Positions 1 through 8,215 of a stretch of 64,000 nucleotides of DNA are shown piece after piece (position 1 is the first letter of the stretch; each line of letters starts with the position of its first letter). Source of the DNA: CAWDVH01 sp963805705 (GTDB taxonomy: Bacteria > Actinomycetota > Actinomycetes > Streptosporangiales > Streptosporangiaceae); the NCBI GenBank assembly GCA_963805705.1, contig CAWDVH010000001.1, positions 124,001-188,000 of the forward strand, read 5' to 3'. The position numbers were made by a program, and so were the translations under genes. The notes under the pieces were generated by a model, which had not been told where the DNA came from, did not search any database, and saw only the letters and a list, made by a program, of their open reading frames with translations.

Positions 1-53
1 TGTTCGAGCGCGACGCCGCCATCGCCTTCTACCAGCGCCACCTCGAGGGCTGA
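1..53 (+). CDS. 3' end of an unidentified gene (partial)
   Basis: The first 53 bases read in one frame as the last 16 residues of a protein (FERDAAIAFYQRHLEG) followed by TGA at 51-53. The rest lies outside the window. The amphipathic helical C-terminus is compatible with an alpha/beta hydrolase or dienelactone-hydrolase-like tail, but this is too little to identify a family. A palindrome starts 18 bases after the stop. Confidence 0.45.
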   Translation, partial: FERDAAIAFYQRHLEG

Positions 54-70
54 TCCCGAGACCAGCCGAG

Positions 71-90
71 CGTCCACCGATCGGTGGACG
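71..90. promoter_or_regulatory. Perfect 20-bp palindrome between genes
   Basis: CGTCCACCGATCGGTGGACG is its own reverse complement. It lies 18 bp after the stop of the upstream gene and 57 bp before the preferred start of the ABC ATPase. It could be a repressor operator for the exporter operon or a terminator stem; no T-run follows on either side, so an operator fits slightly better. Confidence 0.45.
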
Positions 91-146
91 CCAGGTCCCG
101 TCGCCCGGCTGGTGCCGTTCGCGGCCGGAGGCCAGATGCTGGAGAG

Positions 147-992
147 GTGAACAACGACACGGCGGTGCGGGTCAGCGGCCTGCGCAAGCGCTACCAGGAC
201 ATCACGGCGGTCGACGGCATCGATCTGGAGATCAGCCGCGGCGAGATCTTCGCGCTGCTCGGGCCGAACGGCGCGGGCAAGACCACGACGGTGGAAATAC
301 TGGAAGGGTTCCGCCGCCGGGACGGCGGCACGGTGCAGGTGCTCGGCGAGGATCCGGGCCGCGCGGGCCGGCGGTGGCGGGCCCGGATCGGGATCGTGCT
401 GCAGCTGGCGGCGGGCCAGCCCGAGCTGACGGTGCGCGAGATGATCGCGCACTTCGCGGGGTTCTACCCACGGCCCCGCGACCCGGATGAGGTCATCGAG
501 CTGGTGGGGCTGGCCGGGAAGGCCACGGCGCGGATCGGCACGCTGTCGGGCGGTCAGGCCCGCCGGGTGGACGTGGCGCTCGGCATCATCGGCCGGCCGG
601 AGCTGCTCTTCCTCGATGAGCCCACGACCGGCTTCGACCCGCAGGCCCGGCGGCAGTTCTGGGACCTCATCCGCCAGCTGGCCGCCGATGGCGTCACGAT
701 CCTGCTGACGACGCACTATCTGGAGGAGGCCGCGGCGCTCGCCGGACGGCTGGCCGTGCTGGCCGCCGGCCGGGTAGTAGCACTCGGCGAGCCGGGGGCG
801 ATCGGCGGCGCCGATCGCCCGGCCCGGATCGGCTGGGATACCCCGGATGGCCGGCGGAGCATGGAGACGGCCACCCCGGCCCGCGCGGTCTGCGACCTCG
901 CGCGCCGGATGGACGGCGAGATCCCCGGCCTGACGGTGACCAGGCCGACCCTGGAAGACACCTACCTGGAACTCATCGGAGGCCTGTCATGA
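147..992 (+). CDS. ABC transporter ATP-binding protein (ABC-2/drug-export type)
   Basis: This ATPase of about 281 residues would energise the membrane subunit encoded next to it, probably for export of a drug or lipid-like substrate. It shows Walker A (GPNGAGKTT), the signature LSGGQARR, Walker B (LLFLDEP) and the H-loop region (TTHYLEEA), in the usual order for the DrrA/CcmA-like family. The GTG at 147 is preferred, with purine-rich GGAGAG just upstream. An in-frame GTG at 84 would place the start inside the 71-90 palindrome and add a low-complexity Arg-rich stretch. The stop overlaps the permease start by 4 nt (ATGA), so the two are translationally coupled. Substrate unknown. Confidence 0.88.
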   Translation: MNNDTAVRVSGLRKRYQDITAVDGIDLEISRGEIFALLGPNGAGKTTTVEILEGFRRRDGGTVQVLGEDPGRAGRRWRARIGIVLQLAAGQPELTVREMIAHFAGFYPRPRDPDEVIELVGLAGKATARIGTLSGGQARRVDVALGIIGRPELLFLDEPTTGFDPQARRQFWDLIRQLAADGVTILLTTHYLEEAAALAGRLAVLAAGRVVALGEPGAIGGADRPARIGWDTPDGRRSMETATPARAVCDLARRMDGEIPGLTVTRPTLEDTYLELIGGLS

Positions 993-1882
993 CCGGAAGC
1001 GCGCCCGTCCGCCCAGAGCCAGCGACCGTGCCCGCCAGCCGGCTGACCGTGCCACCTTCCGTGCCACCTTCCGGGCCGCCAGCCGCGCTGCCGTCCGCGC
1101 TGGGCATCGGCCTGGCCAGGGGCCAGGTCGAGCTGAAGACGTTCTTCCGCGAGCGGGAGACGGTCGGCTTCATCTTCGCCCTGCCGGCCATCCTGCTCGT
1201 GCTGCTCGGGTCGATCTTCGGCGGCCAGGCCGCCGTGGCCGGGGTCACCGTCGGGCAGCTCTTCGTCGCCGGCATGATCGCCGGCGGCATCGCGTCGACC
1301 AGCTTCCAGTACCTCGGGATCGCCATCACGGCCGAGCGCGACCAGGGACTGCTCAAGCGGCTCTACGGGACCCCGATGCCGCACACGGCGTACTTCATCG
1401 GCAAATTCGTGCAGGTCCTGGTGTGCATGATCGCCGAGATCGCGCTGCTGATGGCCGTCGGCGTTATCTTCTACCACCTGCAGCTGCCGTCCTCCCCCGG
1501 ACGCTGGTGGACCTTCACCTGGGTCTGCGTGCTCGGCTGCGCGGCGTGCTCGCTGCTCGGCATCGCCATCAGCAGCCTGCCGCGGTCCGCGCGCGGGGCA
1601 TCCCCGATGATCACGCTGCCGTTCCTGGTGCTCGAGTTCATCTCCGGCGTCTTCATCCCGTTCAGCAGCGTGCCGCCCTGGCTGCAGCGGGTGGCGGCGA
1701 TCTTCCCGCTGAAGTGGATGGCGCAGGGCCTGCGCTCGGCGTTCCTGCCGGCCCGCGCCGCGGTGCTCGAGCCGGCCCATTCTTTCGAACACGGCAAGAT
1801 CGCACTGGTGCTGGTGGCCTGGGTTGCCGCAGGCTTGGTGCTGTGCATAAGGACGTTCCGATGGCAGAGCCGTCGCGGCTGA
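989..1882 (+). CDS. ABC-2 type transporter permease
   Basis: This 297-residue polytopic membrane protein is the partner of the ATPase just upstream. After a Pro/Ala-rich N-terminus (about 40 residues, with a short internal duplication) come roughly six hydrophobic segments typical of ABC2_membrane proteins. The late conserved segment resembling FISGVFIPFSSVPPWL and the following MAQGLRSAFL region are characteristic of DrrB-like permeases. Its start overlaps the ATPase stop (ATGA) and its end overlaps the histidine kinase start by 22 nt, so ATPase, permease, kinase and regulator form one four-gene operon. Confidence 0.87.
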   Translation: MTGSAPVRPEPATVPASRLTVPPSVPPSGPPAALPSALGIGLARGQVELKTFFRERETVGFIFALPAILLVLLGSIFGGQAAVAGVTVGQLFVAGMIAGGIASTSFQYLGIAITAERDQGLLKRLYGTPMPHTAYFIGKFVQVLVCMIAEIALLMAVGVIFYHLQLPSSPGRWWTFTWVCVLGCAACSLLGIAISSLPRSARGASPMITLPFLVLEFISGVFIPFSSVPPWLQRVAAIFPLKWMAQGLRSAFLPARAAVLEPAHSFEHGKIALVLVAWVAAGLVLCIRTFRWQSRRG

Positions 1883-3138
1883 CCGTCGCGGCGGGCCAGT
1901 CCGACGCGGCGGGCCCGCGCGACGCGGCCGGGCCCGGCACGGCCGCGCCAAGCACAGCAGAGCCATGCACGGCGGAGCCGAGCGCGTGGGAGCTCGGCAC
2001 GCAGCGCTGGGATGCCTACTACGCCATCGTCTGGGTGGCGATCCTGCTGATCATCGAGGCAGGCCAGCTGTCGGCCGAATCGAGGCTCATAGTCACGATC
2101 GCGCTCGTCGCGATGGTGCCCTGGTATCTCGCCGTCGGCCGCCCGGCGATGCGATCGGCGACGTCCAGCTGGCGGGAACCGGTGTACCTGGCCGGGGCGA
2201 TCGCGCTGTTCGCGGTGGCGCAGAGCCAGGATTCCAGCGCCTGGTCGCTGGCCTTCGCCATCTGCCCGCAGTGCTTCTACCTCCTGCCGTTCCGCCAGGC
2301 GATGATTCCCGTCGTGGTGCTGAACGTGCTCGCCGCCGTGCTGCTGGTGCACCAGAATCCGCATCCGGACGCGGCGCTGGCCGCGCTGGGCACCGCCGCC
2401 TTCGGCATCGGCCTGTCCTACGCCTACGGCAGCTTCGTCGACCGGATTATCGAGCAGAGCAGGGAGCGCGCCGAGCTCATCAGAGCGCTGGAGGCGACCC
2501 GCGCTGAGCTGGCCGCGGCCAACCGCGAGTCGGGCACGCTCGCCGAGCGGCAGCGGCTGGCCGGGGAGATCCACGACACCCTCGCGCAGGGCTTCTCGAG
2601 CATCATCGTGCTGCTGCAGGCGGCCGAGGCCGGCCTGGCCGACGCGGCGCCGCCCGCCGCCCGCCGGCAGCTGGCGCTCGCCGGGCAGACCGCGCGGGAG
2701 AACCTGGCCGAGGCGCGGGCACTGATCGGCGCGCTGGCCCCCGCGCAGCTCGCCTCGGGGAACCTGCCCGGCGCACTGCGCCGGGTCACCGAGCGGCTCG
2801 GATCCGAGATCGGCATCAGCGCCCGGTTTGATGTCGAGGGGACACCGCGGCCGCTGTCGGCCGCGCTGGACGTGGTGCTGCTGCGCGTCGGCCAGGAGGC
2901 GCTGGCCAACGTGCGCAAGCACGCGGCCGCCGGGTCCGTGAAAGTGCTGCTGCGCTACGAGCCAGGCCAGGTGTCGCTGGAGGTGACCGACGACGGCCAG
3001 GGGTTCGACCCGGCGCAGGCCAGCGCGGGATACGGGCTGCGCGGCATGCGCGAGCGGCTCGGCCAGGCGGGCGGCCTGGTGCAGGTGCGCAGCGCGCCGG
3101 GCGCCGGGACCTGCGTGCGAGCGGAGGTACCGGCGTGA
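1861..3138 (+). CDS. Sensor histidine kinase, DesK/NarX-like (HisKA_3)
   Basis: This 425-residue kinase probably senses membrane or drug stress and phosphorylates the adjacent NarL-type regulator. Residues 1-45 are a low-complexity Ala/Pro/Glu-rich tail. About five transmembrane segments follow (roughly 53-190), then a coiled coil. The HisKA_3 phosphoacceptor is ERQRLAGEIHDTLAQGF, with His at about 238. The HATPase_c part shows the N-box (GQEALANVRKHA), DDGQGFD and GYGLRGMRER. The ATG at 1861 was chosen because upstream in-frame sequence is only the shadow of the permease. It overlaps the permease by 22 nt and the regulator by 4 nt (GTGA). Confidence 0.88.
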   Translation: MAEPSRLTVAAGQSDAAGPRDAAGPGTAAPSTAEPCTAEPSAWELGTQRWDAYYAIVWVAILLIIEAGQLSAESRLIVTIALVAMVPWYLAVGRPAMRSATSSWREPVYLAGAIALFAVAQSQDSSAWSLAFAICPQCFYLLPFRQAMIPVVVLNVLAAVLLVHQNPHPDAALAALGTAAFGIGLSYAYGSFVDRIIEQSRERAELIRALEATRAELAAANRESGTLAERQRLAGEIHDTLAQGFSSIIVLLQAAEAGLADAAPPAARRQLALAGQTARENLAEARALIGALAPAQLASGNLPGALRRVTERLGSEIGISARFDVEGTPRPLSAALDVVLLRVGQEALANVRKHAAAGSVKVLLRYEPGQVSLEVTDDGQGFDPAQASAGYGLRGMRERLGQAGGLVQVRSAPGAGTCVRAEVPA

Positions 3139-3767
3139 TCCGGGTCATGCTCGCCGACGATCACCCGGTGGTCCGTGAGGGCCTGCGCGGCATGCTCGCG
3201 GCGGAGCCGGACATCGAGGTGGTGGCGCAGGCTGCCTCGGGCGCCGAGGCCATCGCGATGGCGGCCCGGCATCAGCCCGATGTCGTGCTGATGGACCTGC
3301 GGATGCCGGGCGGAGACGGCGTCGAGGCCACCACCGCGATCCTGGGCGCGACGCCGGGCGTGCGAGTGGTCGTGCTCACCACCTACGAGACCGACGCGGA
3401 CATCGTGCGGGCCGTGGAGGCCGGGGCGGTCGGTTATCTCCTCAAGGACACGCCTATAGCCGAGCTCGGGGACGCGATCCGCGCCGCGGCCCGCGGGGAG
3501 ACGGTGCTGGCGCCGTCGGTCGCGGGACGGCTCGTCACCCACGTCCGCCGGCCACGCCGGGAGGTGCTGTCCGTCCGGGAGACCGAGGTGCTCGCGCTGG
3601 TCGCCCGCGGCCTGACCAACGCCGAGATCGGCGGCAGGCTGTTCATCGGCGAGGCCACGGTCAAGACGCACCTGCTGCGGTCCTTCGCCAAGCTCGGCGT
3701 GAGCGACAGGACGGCGGCCGTCACCCACGCCATTGCGCTGGGCGTGATCTCGGCCGCCCCCGACTGA
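3135..3767 (+). CDS. Response regulator, NarL/LuxR family
   Basis: This 210-residue DNA-binding regulator is paired with the kinase upstream. The receiver domain (about 1-120) has the acidic pair LADDH, the phosphorylation Asp at 54 (VVLMDLRMPGG) and the Lys in YLLKDTP. The C-terminal LuxR-type helix-turn-helix (about 140-205) reads LSVRETEVLALVARGLTNAEIG, then ATVKTHL. It starts at GTG 3135, which overlaps the kinase stop. The stop codon lies inside a 10-bp tandem repeat (see 3761-3790). It likely autoregulates the exporter operon. Confidence 0.92.
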   Translation: MIRVMLADDHPVVREGLRGMLAAEPDIEVVAQAASGAEAIAMAARHQPDVVLMDLRMPGGDGVEATTAILGATPGVRVVVLTTYETDADIVRAVEAGAVGYLLKDTPIAELGDAIRAAARGETVLAPSVAGRLVTHVRRPRREVLSVRETEVLALVARGLTNAEIGGRLFIGEATVKTHLLRSFAKLGVSDRTAAVTHAIALGVISAAPD

Positions 3768-3790
3768 GCCCGACTGAGCCCGGCTGAGCC
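3761..3790 (+). repeat. 10-bp x3 tandem repeat spanning a stop codon
   Basis: CGACTGAGCC, CGACTGAGCC and CGGCTGAGCC follow one another directly. The first copy carries the TGA of the response regulator and the later copies lie in the 3' untranslated gap. This is one of several such gene-end slippage repeats in the window. Confidence 0.85.
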
Positions 3791-3836
3791 CGCGACCCGG
3801 CCACGGATCCCGTGATCGGTTCGCGGATGCCGCTCG

Positions 3837-5511
3837 TTAATTCGCGGCGGGCCGCTGGCCGGTATCGCGCTCGTGCCGGTAGAAGGCGGTCGTCGAGGGC
3901 GGCAGCGGGGTGTTGCCGAGGATCAGGTCGGCCGCCTTCTCCGCGATCATCATCACCGGCGCGTAGATGTTGCCGTTGGTGACATACGGCATCACCGACG
4001 CGTCCACCACCCGCAGGCCCTGCAGGCCGTGCACCCGCATCGTCGCCGGGTCGACGACCGACTGCTCCCCCGTGCCCATCGCGCAGGTGCACGACGGGTG
4101 CAGCGCGGTCTCGCCGTCGCGGGCCACCCACTGCAGGATCTGCTCGTCGGTCGAGACGGCCGGGCCCGGCGATAGCTCACCGCCGTTGAACTGGTCGAAC
4201 GCGCTCTGATTCAGGATGCTGCGGGTGATCCGGATCGCCTCGGCCCACTCCCTGCGGTCGGTCGGCGTGGACAGGTAGTTGAACCGCAGGGCCGGGTGGA
4301 CGGCCGGGTCGGCGGATGTGATCTTGACCGAGCCGCGCGAGTCCGAGTACATGGGCCCGACGTGCACCTGGTACCCGTGGCCGCCGGCAGGCGCCGACCC
4401 GTCGTAGCGGATAGCGATCGGCAGGAAGTGATACATCAGGTTCGGGTAGGCGACGTCGTCGTTGCTGCGCAGGAAACCGCCGCCCTCGAAATGGTTCGTG
4501 GCGCCGGGGCCGCTGCGCAGCAGCAGCCACCGCGCTCCGACCAGCGGCCGGTTGCGCCATTTGAGGGCGGGGGCGACCGACACCGGCAGCTTGGACGCGA
4601 ACTGGACGTACACCTCCAGGTGATCCTGCAGGTTCTCGCCGACACCGGGCAGGCCGTGGACCAGGTCCACGCCCGCCTGCCGGAGCAGGCCGACGTCGCC
4701 CACGCCGGACAGCTGCAGCAGCTGGGGCGAGTTGATGGCCCCGCCGGCCAGGATGATCTCGGTGGCCCTGGCCTGGCGGACAGATCCGCTGCCGTGCTTG
4801 TACTCGACGCCGACGGCCCGTTTCGCGTGGAAGAGAATCTTGGTGACAAAGGCGCGGCACTCGACCCGCAGGTTGGCGCGGGACATGACGGGGTGCAGGT
4901 AGGCCCGCGCGGCGCTGAGCCTGCGGCCGCGGTGAATGGTCCGGTCGAACGCCGCGAAGCCCTCCTGCTGGAAGCCGTTCACGTCACGGGTCAGCGGATA
5001 GCCGGCCTGCTGGACCGCGGCGAAGAACGCCTGGAACAGCGGGCTGGTGGCCGGCCCGCGCTCCAGCACGAGCGGCCCGTCCGTGCCCCGGAATTCGTCG
5101 CCGCCCGCCAGGCAGGTCTCCATCCGCTTGAAGTACGGCAGGCAGTGCGCGTAGTCCCAGTCCTGCATGCCGGGGTCACCGGCCCAGCGCTGGTAGTCCA
5201 TCGGGTTGCCGCGCTGGAAGATCATCCCGTTGATGCTGCTCGATCCGCCGAGCACCTTCCCCCTGGCGTGGTAGATCTTCCGGCCGCCCATAGCGGGCTC
5301 TGGCTCCGATTCATAACGCCAGTCATAGAAGCGACTGCCGATCGGGAAGGTCAGCGCCGCCGGCATGTGAATGAAGACATCCCAGCGGTAATCGGGCCAG
5401 GCCTTCGAGCACGAGCACGCGGGTGCCGGGATCGGCGGTCAGGCGGTTGGCCAGGGCGCAGCCGGCCGAGCCCCCGCCGATGATGATGAAGTCGTACCAC
5501 TGGTCGCCCAT
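3837..5511 (-). pseudogene. betA: GMC oxidoreductase, choline-dehydrogenase (BetA)-like, frameshifted near N-terminus
   Basis: This FAD-dependent GMC oxidoreductase would oxidise choline or a similar alcohol to the aldehyde. The ATG at 5511 (SD GGAGGA) opens the reading frame with the FAD-binding Rossmann motif DFIIIGGGSAGC and runs to VLVLE. The BetA pattern then continues in another frame as PDYRWDVFIHMPAALTFP from about 5395. The rest (about 509 residues) is intact: HARGKVLGGSSSINGM (GMC signature 1), AINSPQLLQLSG (signature 2) and the C-terminal HPSCTCAMG with NGNIYAPVMMIAEKAA. The 13 bases GAAGGCCTGGCCC span what should be a multiple of three, so one base is extra or two are missing. This is either real inactivation or a read error. 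It lies just downstream of the LLM gene in the same orientation. Confidence 0.8.
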
Positions 5512-5539
5512 TTACCGGTCCTCCATTTACTGGTCCTCC
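5510..5539 (-). repeat. 15-bp tandem duplication carrying SD and start codon of betA
   Basis: On the + strand ATTTACCGGTCCTCC is followed directly by ATTTACTGGTCCTCC (one mismatch). Read on the minus strand each copy carries GGAGGACC and TAAATG, so the stop of the LLM gene and the start signal of betA are duplicated. The outer ATG opens only a four-codon frame (ATG GAG GAC CGG TAA) that abuts the real betA ATG. Confidence 0.8.
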
Positions 5540-6381
5540 GCCGGCATAGCCGGAGGGCCGGAGTGGACGAACGCCTCGACGGCGGCGGCGCTCTGGCCGG
5601 GGCCGAATCCTTCGAGCAGCCAGGTGACGCCGCAGTCCGCGAGCCTGGCCAGCACGCCGGGGCGCTGCGCCGGGTCGATCCGGTGCAGCGCGCAGCGGAC
5701 GATCAGGTCATGATCGTCGGGGGCGCCGAGCCGCCGGAGCTCGGCGCGCAGCGCGATCAGGTTCTCGGCGGCGGGCGGTGCCGGGCACTGGCCATCGGCC
5801 ATGAAGACCGGGAAACAGCCCTGCAGGCGGGCGGCCCTGGCCAGCGGCTTGCGGTTCGGCCACGAGCACGCGGCCCAGATCGGCACCGGGTCCTGCGCCG
5901 GGCGGGGCAGGAACGGCCCCGAGTCGACGGCGTACCTGGCGCCCTGATAGCGGACCGGCTGGCCGCGCAGCAGGCCCTGCAGGATGTCGAGCGACTCATC
6001 CAGCAGCTGCCCGCGCTCGCGCGGCTCGGCCGCCTCGCCGAAGGAGCTGAACTCCTGCCAGCCGTCGTCGCCGAGCCCGATGCCCGCGACCAGCCGGCCG
6101 CCCGAGAGCTGGTCGACGGTGGCGATCTGGCGGGCCAGCGTCCAGGGGCGGCGCCGGGCCAGCGGCGTGACCAGCGCGCCGATCCGGATCGCTCTGGTCA
6201 CCATGGCCATGGCCGCCAGGGTCGTCCAGGCCTCGGCGACGGCCAGGCCGGGATCGGCGAGCATGTGATCCCACAGGAAGAGCCCGGCCCAGCCGGTTTC
6301 CTCGGCGGCCACGGCCAGATCCGCGACGCGCCGGGCGTCGGCGAATTCTCCGAACGGGGGCAGGTACAGGCCGAATCTCAC
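5527..6381 (-). CDS. LLM-class (luciferase-like, F420-type) oxidoreductase
   Basis: This 284-residue TIM-barrel oxidoreductase belongs to the luciferase-like monooxygenase / F420-dependent family. The start VRFGLYLPPFGEFAD, the motif GWAGLFLWDHML, RIGALVTPLARRRPW and the typical LSGGRLVAGIGLGD segment are all present. The GTG at 6381 gives the family start; upstream in-frame codons run into the divergent ABC-F gene. The substrate cannot be told. It reads into the BetA-like gene with 15 bp between stop and start (duplicated element at 5510-5539), so the two are probably co-transcribed. Confidence 0.85.
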   Translation of the reverse strand: MRFGLYLPPFGEFADARRVADLAVAAEETGWAGLFLWDHMLADPGLAVAEAWTTLAAMAMVTRAIRIGALVTPLARRRPWTLARQIATVDQLSGGRLVAGIGLGDDGWQEFSSFGEAAEPRERGQLLDESLDILQGLLRGQPVRYQGARYAVDSGPFLPRPAQDPVPIWAACSWPNRKPLARAARLQGCFPVFMADGQCPAPPAAENLIALRAELRRLGAPDDHDLIVRCALHRIDPAQRPGVLARLADCGVTWLLEGFGPGQSAAAVEAFVHSGPPAMPAEDQ

Positions 6382-6463
6382 TTCGACAGCGTGCCGCCCG
6401 TGCGGCGATCCTGCAAGCCCGCGCGCTGCCGGGGCCAGGCCGGCGGGTAGGCTGGGCGGTCTT

Positions 6464-8101
6464 ATGAGCGCCACAGTCGTCGCCAAGGGCCTCGCGGCGG
6501 CACACGGTGACCGCCTGCTGTTTTCCGACCTTGACCTGGTGATCGCCCCGGGTGACGTGATCGGCCTGGTCGGCGTGAACGGCGCGGGCAAGTCCACGCT
6601 GCTGCGGGTGCTGGCGGGCGCGCGCCCGGCCGATGCCGGGACGGTCACGATCAGCCCGCCGGACGCGACGATCGGGTACCTGCCGCAGGAGCCGGAGCGC
6701 CGACCGGCCGAGACCGTCCGGCAGTTTCTGGCCCGGCGCACGGGGGTGGCCGCAGCCGACGACGCGCTGCAGGCCGCCGCGGACGCGCTGCAGGCCGCGG
6801 CGGCCGTCGCGGATGACGATTACGCGCACGCGCTGGAGCGGTGGCTCGCGCTCGGCGGCGCGGACCTGGACGAGCGGGCCGAGGCCGTCGCGGCCAGCCT
6901 GGGCCTGACCGTGGATCTCGACCATGCGATGACCGCGCTGTCCGGCGGCCAGGCCGCGCGGGCCGGGCTCGCGTCGCTGCTGCTCAGCCGCTACGACGTG
7001 TTCCTGCTGGACGAGCCCACCAACGACCTGGATCTGGACGGCCTGGCCGCGCTGGAGTCGTTCATCGGCGGCCTGCGGGCCGGAACCGTGCTCGTGAGCC
7101 ACGACCGCGAGTTCCTGACCCGGACGGTCAGCCGGGTGGTCGAGCTTGACCTGGCGCTGCAGCAGGTGACGACCTACGGCGGCGGTTATGCCGCCTACCT
7201 GGGCGAGCGCGAGGTGGCCAGGCGGCACGCGCGCGAGGAGTACGACGAGTACGCCGGCACCCGCGCGAGCCTGCAGGAGCGCGGCCGGTCGCAGCGCGCG
7301 TGGATGGAAAAGGGAGTCAGGAACGCGCGGCGCAAGGCTACGGATAACGACAAGCTCGGACGTAAGTTCCGCGCCGAGGCGAGCGAGAAGCAGGCGGCCA
7401 AGGCCCGGCAGACCGACCGCATGATCGAGCGGCTCGAGGTGGTCGAGGAGCCGCGCAAGGAGTGGGACCTGCGGCTGGAGATCGCGGTCGCGCCACGGGC
7501 GGGAGCGATCGTCGCGACGATGCGCGGCGCCGTGGTCCGGCGCGGAGCGTTCACCCTCGGGCCGGTGGACCTGCAGATCGACTGGGCCGACCGGGTGGCG
7601 GTCACGGGCCCGAACGGCTCCGGCAAGACGACGCTGCTAGGGGCGCTGCTGGGCCGGATACCGCTGGAGGCAGGGCATGTCATGCTCGGCCCTGGCGTCG
7701 TGGTCGGCGAGGTCGGCCAGGCACGGGACCAGTTTCTGGGCGAGGAGCCGCTGCTGGAGGCGTTCGGGGCCGCGGTGCCGGACATGGTGACGGCCGAGGT
7801 CCGCACCCTGCTCGCGAAGTTCGGCCTGCGCGCCGCGCACGTGCCGCGCCCGGCCGCGACGCTGTCACCCGGCGAGCGCACGCGGGCCGCGCTGGCGCTG
7901 CTGCAGGCCCGCGGCGTCAACCTGCTGGTCCTCGACGAGCCGACGAACCACCTCGACCTGGCCGCGATCGAGCAGCTCGAGTCCGCGCTCGCGTCCTATC
8001 CGGGCACGCTGCTGCTGGTCACGCACGATCGCCGGATGCTCGACACGGTGACGACGAACCGGCGGGTAGAAGTGGCGGACGGCCGGGTCACCAGCAGCTG
8101 A
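6464..8101 (+). CDS. ABC-F family ATP-binding protein
   Basis: This soluble 545-residue protein has two ABC domains and no membrane part, as in ribosome-associated ABC-F factors (translation factors or antibiotic target protection). The first domain has Walker A GVNGAGKST (about 40), LSGGQAAR (about 163) and LLDEPTNDLDLDGL. A charged inter-domain linker (KGVRNARRKATDNDKLGRK) follows. The second has GPNGSGKTT (about 382), the unusual signature LSPGERTR and LVLDEPTNHLDLAAIE. Long Ala-rich inserts (about 95-120) occur in domain 1. It is divergent from the LLM gene. Whether it confers resistance cannot be judged from sequence. Confidence 0.9.
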   Translation: MSATVVAKGLAAAHGDRLLFSDLDLVIAPGDVIGLVGVNGAGKSTLLRVLAGARPADAGTVTISPPDATIGYLPQEPERRPAETVRQFLARRTGVAAADDALQAAADALQAAAAVADDDYAHALERWLALGGADLDERAEAVAASLGLTVDLDHAMTALSGGQAARAGLASLLLSRYDVFLLDEPTNDLDLDGLAALESFIGGLRAGTVLVSHDREFLTRTVSRVVELDLALQQVTTYGGGYAAYLGEREVARRHAREEYDEYAGTRASLQERGRSQRAWMEKGVRNARRKATDNDKLGRKFRAEASEKQAAKARQTDRMIERLEVVEEPRKEWDLRLEIAVAPRAGAIVATMRGAVVRRGAFTLGPVDLQIDWADRVAVTGPNGSGKTTLLGALLGRIPLEAGHVMLGPGVVVGEVGQARDQFLGEEPLLEAFGAAVPDMVTAEVRTLLAKFGLRAAHVPRPAATLSPGERTRAALALLQARGVNLLVLDEPTNHLDLAAIEQLESALASYPGTLLLVTHDRRMLDTVTTNRRVEVADGRVTSS

Positions 8102-8215
8102 GGTCCAGCTGGCCCCGGCGGGGGTGTTAGCACGATGTAGCGATGGTGGCTGGCCACCTTGCTGATCCGGTCCGGTGCGGCAGACTGCAGCCAGGGCCCG
8201 GATCGGGAGGTGGGC

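Noticed and set aside
1471..2922. Long antisense frames opposite the kinase and many other genes (for example 19983-22145 opposite xdh, 36773-39184 opposite leuS)
   Set aside because: Arg/Pro/Ala-rich translations with no domains, as expected for shadows of GC-rich codons in the real genes.
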